From positions 1,178,001 to 1,242,000 of the forward strand of contig JAJQJQ010000019.1 of NCBI GenBank assembly GCA_028622995.1: DNA of 64,000 nt, in the 5' to 3' direction. This stretch comes from Panagrolaimus kolymaensis. Its lineage: Eukaryota; Nematoda; Chromadorea; Rhabditida; Panagrolaimidae. The notes under the pieces were generated by a model. The model was not told the DNA's origin. It ran no database searches and saw nothing but the letters and a program-made list of their open reading frames with translations. This document shows, in pieces, positions 47,711 through 58,340 of this stretch. The translations under genes and the position numbers were made by a program. Positions within the stretch are counted from its first letter, which is position 1; the number at the start of each line of letters is the position of its first letter.

Positions 47711-49110
47711 CCAGTGACACGGGATCCACATATGTTTTTAAAAAAAAAATATAAATTAAAATAGATAAGAATGAGCTCTTCATTTTGATACCAAATATGT
47801 AGTAAGGAGAATGAAAAAAGGGGCGCTTCGCGCCCCTTGAAGTGGAAGTTATCATCCATCCACCCAAAGATCCATCAACCCAAAGATCCATAAACCCAAA
47901 GATCCATCAACCCAAAGATCTATCAACCCAAAGATCCATCAACCCAAAGATCTATCAACCCAAGGATCCATCAACCCAAAGATCTATCAACCCAAGGATA
48001 CCGAGAAATCCACCCAAAGATCCATCAACCCAAAGATCCATCAACCCAAAGATCCATCAACCCAAAGATCCATCAACCCAAAGATCCATCAACCCAAAGA
48101 TACCGAGAAATCCACCCAAAACAGTAAAGAGATCCATAAAAATCCACATAAAGATACATCCACCCTAAGATCGATCAACCAAAAGTTCGATCTACCTTAG
48201 TCAAATATCCACCCGAAGCTCTCCTAATATCCACCAAAATATCCACGAAAATCCACCGAAAACAGTTGAAAGATCCATGGAAATTCACCCAAGGATCATT
48301 CAAATTCCGCGGAAGGATCTATCATAACCCACCCGAAGATCCATAAAAATCAACCCGTGGATCATTCAAAATCAATCCAAGAATTTTTCTAAATCCACTC
48401 AAAGAACGGTAAAAATCCATAAAAATCCACTCACAGATCCATAAACCCAAAATCCATAAACACAAAAACCATCGAAAATCCACCAATAGATCGATCAACC
48501 AAAGATACATTACCCCAAATTTGGTCAAAAACATTAAAAATATGCTAATTTTTCGATAAATATCGCTTTTTTATTATTCTAATTATGTTATAAAATTAGC
48601 ATAAATTATTTTAATAATATTTCCCTCCATTTTATAGTTAAAGATATTCAAAAAAATTATTTACATCTCCGCGGTTTCGAACTTCCATCAACCTTTCAAT
48701 ACACCGCCTTCCACCACTGAGCAAGTGCGACAAAGGAAGGGAAAATGCATGTTGCAAAATTTTTTCATCGATTTTTGAAAAAAAAAAATGGTACCTTAAT
48801 AATGCAAACGGGGCCAACTTTTCTCTAAGCCCAATAACTTTAGTTAAAATATAAAAAGGAAAATCAAATTTGTCATATTCTGAAGTTCTGCACCTCCTAG
48901 TTTCATAGTTAAACCATTGAATGGAAAAAAAGTTTTAGTCAAAAAACTGTGATTTTCGCGAAAAACTTTAAATTATGCTAATTAATCGTTAAAAAGCCAA
49001 GATATTATGATAAATAGCATTAAATAATGATATATAATTAGTTTTGAAATAGTTACTAACCACTTTAATAGGATGGGAACCTCCCATAAATTTTTCTGTG
49101 TTTAGAGGAA
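47711..49110 (-). mobile_element. Non-autonomous Helitron unit 9 (1,400 bp)
   Basis: Same length as unit 5 but with the CCACCAATAGATCG variant (near 48480) of unit 6, so length and base variants are reassorted between units. Confidence 0.88.
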
Positions 49111-50526
49111 CCAGTGACACGGGATCCACATATGTTTTTAAAAAAAAAATATAAATTAAAATAGATAAGAATGAGCTCTTCATTTTGATACCAAATATGT
49201 AGTAAGGAGAATGAAAAAAGGGGCGCTTCGCGCCCCTTGAAGTGGAAGTTATCATCCATCCACCCAAAGATCCATCAACCCAAAGATCCATAAACCCAAA
49301 GATCCATCAACCCAAAGATCTATCAACCCAAAGATCCATCAACCCAAAGATCTATCAACCCAAGGATCCATCAACCCAAAGATCTATCAACCCAAGGATA
49401 CCGAGAAATCCACCCAAAGATCCATCAACCCAAAGATCCATCAACCCAAAGATCCATCAACCCAAAGATCCATCAACCCAAAGATCCATCAACCCAAAGA
49501 TCCATCAACCCAAAGATACCGAGAAATCCACCCAAAACAGTAAAGAGATCCATAAAAATCCACATAAAGATACATCCACCCTAAGATCGATCAACCAAAA
49601 GTTCGATCTACCTTAGTCAAATATCCACCCGAAGCTCTCCTAATATCCACCAAAATATCCACGAAAATCCACCGAAAACAGTTGAAAGATCCATGGAAAT
49701 TCACCCAAGGATCATTCAAATTCCGCGGAAGGATCTATCATAACCCACCCGAAGATCCATAAAAATCAACCCGTGGATCATTCAAAATCAATCCAAGAAT
49801 TTTTCTAAATCCACTCAAAGAACGGTAAAAATCCATAAAAATCCACTCACAGATCCATAAACCCAAAATCCATAAACACAAAAACCATCGAAAATCCACC
49901 AAAAGATCGATCAACCAAAGATACATTACCCCAAATTTGGTCAAAAACATTAAAAATATGCTAATTTTTCGATAAATATCGCTTTTTTATTATTCTAATT
50001 ATGTTATAAAATTAGCATAAATTATTTTAATAATATTTCCCTCCATTTTATAGTTAAAGATATTCAAAAAAATTATTTACATCTCCGCGGTTTCGAACTT
50101 CCATCAACCTTTCAATACACCGCCTTCCACCACTGAGCAAGTGCGACAAAGGAAGGGAAAATGCATGTTGCAAAATTTTTTCATCGATTTTTGAAAAAAA
50201 AAAATGGTACCTTAATAATGCAAACGGGGCCAACTTTTCTCTAAGCCCAATAACTTTAGTTAAAATATAAAAAGGAAAATCAAATTTGTCATATTCTGAA
50301 GTTCTGCACCTCCTAGTTTCATAGTTAAACCATTGAATGGAAAAAAAGTTTTAGTCAAAAAACTGTGATTTTCGCGAAAAACTTTAAATTATGCTAATTA
50401 ATCGTTAAAAAGCCAAGATATTATGATAAATAGCATTAAATAATGATATATAATTAGTTTTGAAATAGTTACTAACCACTTTAATAGGATGGGAACCTCC
50501 CATAAATTTTTCTGTGTTTAGAGGAA
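49111..50526 (-). mobile_element. Non-autonomous Helitron unit 10 (1,416 bp, outer 5' end)
   Basis: Its 5' end (TTCCTCTAAACACAG on the minus strand) forms the right border of the whole insertion with host DNA TGATATTACAG. Confidence 0.9.
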
Positions 50527-50739
50527 TGATATTACAGAAACCTATTGATCAATTGGACTTGAAATCTCAGTATTTTATTTTTCAATTTAAAAATAAAAAA
50601 ATATTGTAAAAATAAAATATTCAAAAAGAAAAATGCTTAATAAAAATAAAATAAATTTTTTTTTCTCTGTATTTTAAAGCTAAAAAACAAAGCCAAAGAA
50701 ATTTTTTTTTCTAAAAAATAGAAGAAAATAAAAATGCTT

Positions 50740-50830
50740 TTTTGTTAGCGCAGAAAGAAAAAAAGGCAAAAGCATGTTATGATTAATCCACTCATTGCAC
50801 CCATCCGCTTTAAATCGTTGTTTTCCCCAA
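50740..50830 (+). promoter_or_regulatory. Conserved cluster module, copy f (upstream of acidic gene 2)
   Basis: GTTAGCGCAGAAAGAAAAAA, ATGATTAATCCACTCATTGC and ACCCATCCGCTTTAAATCG, ending about 75 bp before the acceptor of the gene at 50912. Confidence 0.6.
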
Positions 50831-50911
50831 ACAAATTTTTTCTTGACAAAACATGCAAAAAAAAGAAAAGAAAATTTTGACAAAATTAATTGATTTTTTT
50901 TTGCAGAAAAT

Positions 50912-51400
50912 ATGGCAGCCGAAGATCAAGATGATTATATGGAACGACGAAAAGCTGATGAAGAATATGGAGCTTCTTCATCCGCGAAAAAAACTCAAGA
51001 AAGGCAGGAATCAGCGGCATTTATTGCTGCTTACCAAACCCCAACCAAATCTCCACCCAAAGAAGGAGAATTTAAATGGCTTGTTCAGCAGCAAGAAGAA
51101 CAAACCCAAGATGGTGATGATTCTGAAGAAGAATCATCATCTGATGATTCTTCCATCAGTAAGTTTAAATTCTGAAACAAGTTTATATATTTTAAAGCAT
51201 TATTTTTTTTAGTCTTAACGGAAAAACAACAAAGAATTCAAAAAATGATTGAAGCTAAAAGTAGGGTTACAAATTATCTATCAAAAAATTTTTTATCGTT
51301 TGCTTTTTTAGTTGAAAAATATGAAGCTGATGAACATCGGCCCCATTTTATCCGAAGATGGGCTGCGGCAATTTATAATTTTTTTGGCGGAAAAAAATAA
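50912..51400 (+). CDS. Acidic small protein 2 (three exons, 127 aa)
   Basis: Exons 50912-51158, 51213-51260 and 51312-51400 (TAA); both introns are phase 1. TTTTTGCAG ends 5-6 bases before the ATG. It starts MAAEDQDDYMERRKADEEYG, has SSAKKTQERQESAAFIAAYQ and PPKEGEFKWLVQQQ, an acidic Ser/Asp/Glu run, the helical LTEKQQRIQKMIEAK segment and the tail RPHFIRRWAAAIYNFFGGKK. It lies directly right of the Helitron block, whose insertion left the gene and its upstream module whole. Function unknown. Confidence 0.75.
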
Positions 51401-52231
51401 AAAAAAGAGTGTTTTTTTTTGTCGAATTTTTTCTTCTTTTTTTTGTACTTAGTTTTTTATGTTTTTGAATATTTGGTAAAAGCTTTTCTTCCTTTCTTCG
51501 TTTTTTTTTGATTTCGTTTGTTTGAAATAATAAATATTTTATGTTGATCGATTTGAAGATTATTAAAAAAAACGATGTCGTCATAAAGCATTCCACAATT
51601 TTTTGACTGACAAAGTGACTCCAAAAAAATTTAATCAATTGTTCAAAGTCAAAATAAAACTTATTGAAAATGCAGAAAGAATACCTCAGAAAAATAAATA
51701 AATAAATAAAAAAGCTTAATTGCTAACATTCATTTTCGAAAGAACAAAAAAGTTTGAAAAAAAAGAAATTCTTTTATTTTGTTTTGAATCATTTTTTACG
51801 ATTGTGAATAGAAGGATTTTTTGCGTCAGAAATCAGAAACTTTGATTTCAAACTCATAAGTTTTATGATAAATTCCTTTTCACTTTTTTTGGTGCATAAA
51901 AATTAAAAGCACCACTGCCAACAAAAAAATTTGACTGGCTGAATGTGCACTTTTTTTTTTGCGCAAATTTTTTTCTTTCACAAAAAAAAAAGAAAAAGCG
52001 TAAAAAAAGACACCAGTCGCTTGCTTTTTTTTTTTTGAACTGGTTAGTTTATGGTTTTTCAGTTTTGTTCCGTTTTTTTTTGCTTTTTTAAAGCGGCTTT
52101 TTTTTGTTTTGAATATTTTGTATTAGTTTTCTCTTTTTAAATAAAATATATCGAGAAGTATTAATTTAAAAAACTTTAATGTAAAATTACAAAACCAGTG
52201 AATTAATAAGCATCGTGAAAGAGGGATAAAA
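51401..52231. repeat. 3' flank duplicate shared with 20.1-20.9 kb and 56.1-56.8 kb
   Basis: Conserved non-coding order: GTTTTTGAATATTTGGTAAA, a TTTTGATTTCGTTTGTTTGA segment, the GGTGCATAAAAATTAAAAGC block and an AGTCGCTTG block. The minus-strand ORF of 20476 is frameshifted here. Confidence 0.55.
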
Positions 52232-52336
52232 ATGATCAACTTAAAATTTCAAAAAAGAAATAAGATTAGTGCCGGAAATTTTGGAGAAATTTGGACAACT
52301 TCAATCGAAGGCAAATCAATATTTATAAAAACTTAA
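52232..52336 (+). pseudogene. Protein kinase remnant, copy 2 (N-lobe)
   Basis: Starts with an ATG and encodes MINLKFQKRNKISAGNFGEI then WTTSIEGKSIFIKT and a stop: glycine-rich loop followed by the beta-3 strand with the ATP-binding lysine position. The next segment (52344 onwards) reads YLDIIAEVNAF in another frame, so a frameshift kills it. Small enough to be an exon of a once-larger gene. Confidence 0.55.
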
Positions 52337-52339
52337 ACA

Positions 52340-53208
52340 AATACCTTGACATAATAGCCGAAGTAAATGCCTTTTTATAACCATGCGGAGTAATTGGGCG
52401 ATAAGACATTTTTATTTATCAATACCTTTAAAAAAGCCAACATGAATTAACTATTTTATTTTTAATCGAATAAACGAAGTCACAAAAAAGGAAAAACCTT
52501 TTCAAATAATCAAAAACAAAGAGGTCGAAAAAGAAAATCATAAATTTTATTTTTGTTTTTTTTTTTTTCTTTTGTTTTGCATGTAAGGAAGAAAATCGAA
52601 AAATACTTTCTTTTTTTTTAAGCAACAGCGGTCACAATTTTTTTCTGAAAGCTTTCGAAGAGTTTTTTACATATTTCAAAATTATTTTGAAAGCATATTT
52701 TCATTAAATGAATTAAATTTTTTGTTTGTTTGAATATTTTGTTTCAAACGGTTTAGAATTTTTGCAAGTAAAAAATCTACTAATTCTTCAGTAATACGGT
52801 TGAAACCATTTAAGCTAACAATTGAAACATTTTTCTCTAATATCTTTTGATTCAATTGCAATAATGATAAAATGAAAGAATCTAATTAATTGTTATCATA
52901 AAAACTGTTGGAAGTGGTATATAGCCGATATGGTCTTGAATTCACGATAAGAGTATGTATGCATGCTATTTTTGCAAGCTAATAATCAATTTTTTTAGCC
53001 GTCCAATTCCAAGAGCCTAATCCCCGATTTTTATTTATTTTTAAATTATACAATAGAAAGAAAAAAATATTATCAAAACAAAATATTCAAAAAAGAAAAA
53101 TATCAAAAAAAGTAAAAAATATTTTTTTGCTCTTGTTTTAAAGCTAAAAAAAACCAAAAAAATATGTTCATGAAAATAGAGAAGAAATGAATAAATAAAA
53201 AATTGTTT
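52340..53208. other. No gene seen
   Basis: AT-rich cluster DNA with purine and pyrimidine runs. Confidence 0.45.
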
Positions 53209-53295
53209 TTTTGTTAGAGCAGAAAGAAAAAATCGATAGACATTATATGACTAATCCACATACACCCATTCGCCATTAATGTTTGATTTCCCAAC
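53209..53295 (+). promoter_or_regulatory. Conserved cluster module, copy g (no gene after it)
   Basis: GTTAGAGCAGAAAGAAAAAA, ATGACTAATCCACATACACC, TTCGCCATTAATGTTTGATT. Closest to copy d at 22231. It also shows the uninterrupted sequence for MITE 3. Confidence 0.55.
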
Positions 53296-54945
53296 AATTT
53301 TTGCTTTAAAAACGCCATGGAAATACAAAAAAAAAATGAATTTTTTTCCATTTATCTTTTTTTGGATTTTGTTCTCTTTGTTTTTGAATATTTGAAAAGC
53401 TTTTCTTCTTTTTTTTTATTTCGTTTGTTTTAAATACTAAAAGTCTTTTGTTGACAATTTGAAAATTATTGTTAAAAAACAGTGTCTTCATAAAGCATTA
53501 CATTTTCTCCTGGAAAAGGGACTCAAAAAATTCTTTTGTCACTTGTTCAAAGTTGAAATATCTTTTAGAAAAAAAGCTGTCAGAATACCATTTGATGAAT
53601 ATCTTTCAAAATAAATATTTAAAAAAAGCTTTATTGCTAACTTTCATATTCAGAAATAATTATGAACTAATTACTAACTATAATAATAAAAATGTTGGAA
53701 TTACTTTGAATTTATTTTTCATAATTTTAAGTAACAATAAAAAAAAATTTTTTGTGTTGTTAATGATTTTGATTTATGTGAACAAGAATCGAGGTTTGAA
53801 CATAAAAATCTGGTATGTTTTTACGTTTTTTTTTTGCAATTACATCCAGAAATCGAAGCAATTAACGGAGTTCAAAAAATTAGTCAAAAATAATGAAATA
53901 CAAAGAATCCAATTTCACTTCAGTCAGAGCCTTCATACTATAAAAAATTCGTCTATGCTCTAATTTTTCAAATATGTACGTAGAAATTTTCCATCGTTTT
54001 TGAATTTTCATTTTTTTCTATTCTTGAAATTAAGTTTTTTTAAAGGACGAAATAAAAAGATCTTTTATTTTTAATTCTGAAATGAAAAAGAAGCTTTTCT
54101 AATATTTAAAAACAAAGAGAGCGAGAAAAAAAAAGTAAAGAAGAAGACCAGAAAAAAAAGTTCACCTTTATTTGAAATTTGTGCCGACTTTTTTCTTTTT
54201 TCCTTTTTGTTTTGCTGGTTTGGAAGAAAAACGAAAAATCAATATTTTCTCTTTTTTTTTTTGAGCAACAACAATCACATTATTTTTTCAAAGCTATCGC
54301 AAAGTTTGCTATTTAGGAAATTTTGAAGCTTTTTTTAAAACTATAAATACTTTATTTGAATATTTTCTTTATTATTTTTATTTTTTTTTGCAATTCGAGA
54401 AGAAAAAAAGCGTTATTCGGCCATAGCTTCGAAGCTAGGAAAAAACAAGAAAATCCATTTATGCTATGATTAAACAATTCAAACTATTTTCATGATAACT
54501 AAAAGGAAGTGAAAGTTTATTCTAAAGATATTATTTTATTCCAAAACTGATTTTCAGTGGATACAAAAAATAATTTAAATTTATTAAAAAATGAAGCTAT
54601 TTTTGCAACGTTTTTTTATTCTTTTCGAAGTTCGAACTTCGAACCCAAAACGTAAAAAGAAAATGTAAGTAAAATAACTCAGGAAAAACAAGAATCCTTG
54701 CTTGTTTTTTTTGTTGCTAAATAACAAGTTCCTGCTCAGTCTCCCCCAAAAACAGGCGATTTCAAATGGCTTTTTTCAAAAACAAAAGAAGAACGATAAA
54801 AGCAATGAAACTAATAGCAATGAAGGAAAATAAAATGAAAAAAATTTTTCAATCAAAATGTTTTGTCGTCAATCACGGCTAATAAGAAATTCTATAATAT
54901 CAAAATTTAATAAAGAAACTTTTTATTTTTGATTTGTTTTTAATT
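53296..54945. repeat. Decayed duplicate block shared with 22.3-23.4 kb and 58.4-59.3 kb
   Basis: Includes an acidic-family remnant at 54725-54800 (CAGTCTCCCCCAAAAACAGG followed by a FKW-like coding fragment). A 164-codon frame at 53469-53963 is not maintained in the sister copy near 22.5-22.9 kb, so I do not call it. Confidence 0.5.
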
Positions 54946-54949
54946 TTTT

Positions 54950-55180
54950 CATTAATAAAAAATTTGGGAAACATTGGCTATTAACTTTTGAAGCATTTAC
55001 TTTGAGATTTTCGTGAAAAGCATTTGCAGCTTTTTTAATATCTTTTGTGTTGCTATTATTATATAAAGCAGCTCCAAGCGGGATGAATTGAATTTCCGTT
55101 TTAAAATTTAATGATTCCCATAATCAATGTGGAATGGATGGGAATGACAGAAAAAAAATGCTTGTGCCAATGATATTACA
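54950..55180 (-). pseudogene. GTSNF-family ORF remnant, copy 4
   Basis: Encodes NSNTKDIKKAANAFHENLKV and NASKVNSQCF on the minus strand. Right of it, at 55165-55200, is the intact version of the target site that the Helitron block split at 27321/50527. Confidence 0.4.
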
Positions 55181-55381
55181 GAAACCTATTTATCAATTGA
55201 ACTTGAAATCTTAGTTTTTATTTTATTTTAAAATAAAAAAATATTATAAAAACAAAATATTCAAAAAGAAAAATGCTTAATAAAAAAAACAAATTTTTTC
55301 TCTGCAATTTAAAGCTAAAAAACAAAGCCAAAGAAATTTCTTTTTTTGCTAAAAAACAGAAGAAAATAAAAATGATTTTTT

Positions 55382-55470
55382 TTTGTTAGCGTCGAAAGAA
55401 AAAAGGCTAAACATGTTATGATTAATCCACTCATTGCACCCATCCGCTTTAAATCGTTGTTTTCCCCAAA
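55382..55470 (+). promoter_or_regulatory. Conserved cluster module, copy h (upstream of acidic gene 3)
   Basis: GTTAGCGTCGAAAGAAAAAA, GTTATGATTAATCCACTCA, CACCCATCCGCTTTAAATCG, ending about 80 bp before the acceptor of the gene at 55554. Confidence 0.6.
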
Positions 55471-55553
55471 CAAATCTTTTTTGAATTTAAAAACATTCAA
55501 AAAAAAGAAAAGAAAATTTTGACAAAATTAATTGATTTTTTTTTGCAGAAAAT

Positions 55554-56039
55554 ATGGCAGCCGAAGATCAAGATGATTATATGGAACGAAGAAAAGCTGA
55601 TGAAGAATATGGAGCTTCTTCATCAGCTATTAAAACCCAAAAAAGACAGGAATCGGCGGTTTTTATTGCTGCTTACAAAACCCCAACTAAATCTTCACCA
55701 AAACCAGGTGAATTTAAATATCTGGTCCAACAGCATCAAGATGAAAAAGAAGAAGATGATGAAAGTGAAGAAGAAGAATCAGATGATTCATCAATTAGTA
55801 AGTTTGAATTTTAGAAACAAATTTATATATTTCTTAAAGCTTTATTTTTTTTTAGTTTTGAGCGAAGAACAACAAAGAATTAAAAAATTTATTGATGGAA
55901 AAAGTAGGTTTCAAAATTATATAGCAATAAATTTTTTTTATCGTTTGCTTTTTTAGATGAAAAGTATGCTGCTGAAGCAAAGAAGCCAAATATCATCCGA
56001 AGATTGGCTTCGGCTTTTTTGAATTTATTCCGCAATTAA
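55554..56039 (+). CDS. Acidic small protein 3 (three exons, 124 aa)
   Basis: Exons 55554-55797, 55856-55903 and 55957-56039 (TAA), with the same phase 1 introns and 48-bp exon 2 as its paralogues, and the TTTTGCAG acceptor 5-6 bases before ATG. The N-terminal 20 residues are identical to acidic protein 2. It has SSAIKTQKRQESAVFIAAYK, PKPGEFKYLVQQHQ, the acidic run, the LSEEQQRIKKFIDGK helix and a tail ending RRLASAFLNLFRN. The conserved pattern RR(W/L)(A/T)(S/A)A(V/I/F) in the tail suggests an amphipathic binding helix. Function unknown. Confidence 0.75.
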
Positions 56040-57181
56040 AGCCGCCAAAATTTCGTTGGATGATCCACCATCCGTGATAAATACTTGATTTCTGTGGAAT
56101 TTATGGTTTCAAAAACGTGCAAAAAATACAAAAAAAGAGTTTTTTTTGTCGCATTTTTTCTTTTTTTTGTACTTTGTTTTTTTTGTTATTGAATATTTTG
56201 TAAAAGCTTTTCTTCTTCTTTTTTTTTTGATTTCGTTTGTTTGAAATAATAAAAATTTTTTTTTGGCCATTTGAAAATTATTAATAAAAAACAATGTCGT
56301 CATAAAACATTCCACTATCTCTCCTGACAAAGTGACTCAGAAAAATATTTAATCAGTTGTTCAAATTAGAAATAAAACTAATTGAAAATGCAGTAAGAAT
56401 ATCGCTGAAAAATAAATAAATAAAAAATCTTAATTGCTGACATTCATATTCGAGAAGGAAAAAAATAGTTTGAAAGAAAAACAAATTCTTCTTTTATTTT
56501 GTTTTAAATTTTGTTTACAATTTTGAATTGAAGGATTTTTTTTTTGCGACACCAACTTTGATTTCAAATTCATTAATTTAATGATAATTTCCTTTCCATT
56601 TTTTTTTTGGTGCATAAAAATTAAAAGCACCACTGCCAACAAAAAAATTTGACTGGCTGAATGTGCACTTTTTTTTTTGCGCAAATTTTTTTCTTTCACA
56701 AAAAAAAAAGAAAAAGCGTAAAAAAAGACATCAGTCGCTTGCTTTTTTTTTTTTGAACTGGTTAGTTTTTATTTTTTCTCTTTTGTTCAGTTTTTTTTTG
56801 TTGCTTTCTTGAAAGCGGATTTTTATTAATTTCTTGTCAACTGCATCATCGTTGTATCTTCACTTTGTTGAGTCGTAAAGTAATTTTGCTGTTGAAAGCG
56901 ACATTGTTTTTCAATCAAAATTTTTTTTTCTATTTCCCAAAAAATGAGAGTGGAATGACAGAAAAAATTGTTTGTGCCAATAATACCTTTGAAAAGCAAT
57001 GATTATTTGGACTTAAAACCTTAGTTTTTATATAAATTTTAAATTTTGAAATTAAAAAAATATTGTAAAAATAAAATATTCAAAAAGGAAAATAAATTTT
57101 ATTCTCTGCAATTTAAAGCTAAAAAGCAAAGTCAAAGAAATTTTTTTTTGATAAAAAAAACAGAAGAAAATAAAAATGCTT
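56040..57181. repeat. 3' flank of acidic gene 3 and decayed DNA
   Basis: Matches the flank after 51401, including the minus-strand ORF remnant at 56430-56699 (ending MNVSN). A TGACAGAAAAAATTG segment near 56955 is a trace of another GTSNF copy. Confidence 0.5.
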
Positions 57182-57265
57182 TTTTGTTAGCGCAGAAAGA
57201 GAAGCAAACGCTAGACATGTTATGACTAATCCACTCACTACACCCATCTGCCGCTAATCATGGAA
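57182..57265 (+). promoter_or_regulatory. Conserved cluster module, copy i
   Basis: TTGTTAGCGCAGAAAGAGAA, ATGTTATGACTAATCCACTC, CACCCATCTGCCGCTAATCA. No acidic exon follows; a kinase fragment lies downstream. Confidence 0.55.
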
Positions 57266-57495
57266 TTTTTTGCTTTAAAAAAACCAAAAAGAAAGAAGCA
57301 GAAAAAAATAAAAAATTTTTTTTGGCAAAATTCAGTGATTTGTTTATGCAGTTTTTTTTAACTGTCTTTGTTTTTGAATATTTAAAATACTTTTTTACTT
57401 TTCTTTTTTGATTTCGTTTAAAGTCTTGTAAAATTTTTAAAAAAATGAAATGTTTTCTTTGCCTTTCATTTTTTTATTTGGAAAAGAGCAAACAC

Positions 57496-57627
57496 AAAAC
57501 TAAATTACGGATTCTTCCCCAATGCATTCTCATAAATATGGCTCCGGAAGTAAGAAATTCAGAGCAAGCTGGATTGCCGTCAGATATTTATTCTTATGGC
57601 ATGATTAAAATAATAAATTGTAAATGA
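57496..57627 (+). pseudogene. Protein kinase remnant, C-lobe (APE region)
   Basis: Encodes NMAPEVRNSEQAGLPSDIYS followed by YGM. This matches the kinase subdomain VIII-IX signature (M-A-P-E ... SD-I-Y-S-[YF]-G). No catalytic loop or activation segment is seen before it, and a stop follows at 57625-57627. Together with the N-lobe remnants at 20992, 52232 and 58105 it shows a decayed kinase gene in the duplicated unit. Confidence 0.65.
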
Positions 57628-58104
57628 TTGTTGTCATCCATTTTCAGAAAATGATGTTGAAGCTATGCTTTTTTTTTCATCGGTAACTAGCAGAAAAAGT
57701 TTTATAAAAAAAGCGTTTGTATAAACAAAAAAAAATATATTAATATTATGCTGTTTCTATTTATTCTGGTTTCCTTGAAATATCACCTCAACGTAATGCA
57801 AGTCGATGTAATTTTTTTAGAAAAAAAAGAAGAAATTCCATGATGCAGTAAATTTTTTTATTTTTACTTTAACCTTTGTAACAGTATAGAACTAAAGTGT
57901 TTTATCAAAAAATTCATTCTAAATTCATAAATTTTGTAATAAATTCCTTTATTGTTCAATTTTTTTTTTGTTTTCCTGAAAGCGGTTTTTTTTGTTTGGA
58001 ATATTTTATTTTAGTTTTTTAATAAAATATATCGTGAAATATTAATGAAAAACTTTAATGTAAAGTTAAAACAAAACCCATGAATTAAGCATCGGAAAGG
58101 AGGG

Positions 58105-58142
58105 ATAAAAATTATCAACTTAAAATTTAAAAAAAGAAACAA
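58105..58142 (+). pseudogene. Protein kinase remnant, copy 3, cut by a repeat
   Basis: AAAATTATCAACTTAAAATT continues as in copy 2 up to AAGAAACAAG, then the inverted-repeat element end begins instead of the glycine-rich loop. Confidence 0.4.
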
Positions 58143-58149
58143 GCTAAGT

Positions 58150-58340
58150 AGCAATGTTCTCAAACTCCCATTCATTCTTTTCTTCGTCATTCACTCTCAC
58201 TCACTCCCAAATCTCAAATTTTTTCGTATTTTTTAAAGGAAAAATAACCCAAAAAATAGTTAAAACAGCGCTGAAAATAATAAATAGCATTTTAGTTTCG
58301 TTTGAAGTTAAAAAACCAAATTCAAAGATTCTTTAAATTA
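58150..58340. mobile_element. Partial copy of the TTCTCAAACTCC element
   Basis: Starts with the same TTCTCAAACTCC terminus as 16398 and has CATTCACTCTCACTCACTCC, the complement of the GAGTG-rich interior. The other end is not clear. Confidence 0.4.

Larger units (their letters stand above)
27322..50526 (-). mobile_element. Helitron concatemer: one autonomous plus ten non-autonomous units
   Basis: The insertion splits a cluster sequence: GCTTGTGCCAA before 27322 and TGATATTACAG after 50526 join to the uninterrupted GCCAATGATATTACAG seen at 55168. Insertion is between A and T with no target duplication. Read on the minus strand the block starts TTCCTCTAAACAC and ends GATCCACTGG (a CTRR end). 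Inside, each boundary joins CACTGG to TTCCTC. All eleven units share one orientation. This is what rolling-circle replication that fails to stop at the 3' end would leave. Confidence 0.92.

Noticed and set aside
36128..50526. Repeated open frames with DPSTQRSINPK-type 16-aa repeats on both strands
   Set aside because: They come from a 16-bp minisatellite that lacks stops in several frames; frames shift between units and no start or splice signals are conserved.
27322..50526. Interpretation as a satellite array that only happens to adjoin a Helitron
   Set aside because: The junctions equal the Helitron ends exactly, the outer borders show A|T insertion without duplication, and the short units share 5' sequence with the autonomous unit.
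53469..53963. 164-codon plus-strand frame
   Set aside because: The sister copy near 22.5-22.9 kb does not keep the frame, and the start is not an ATG.
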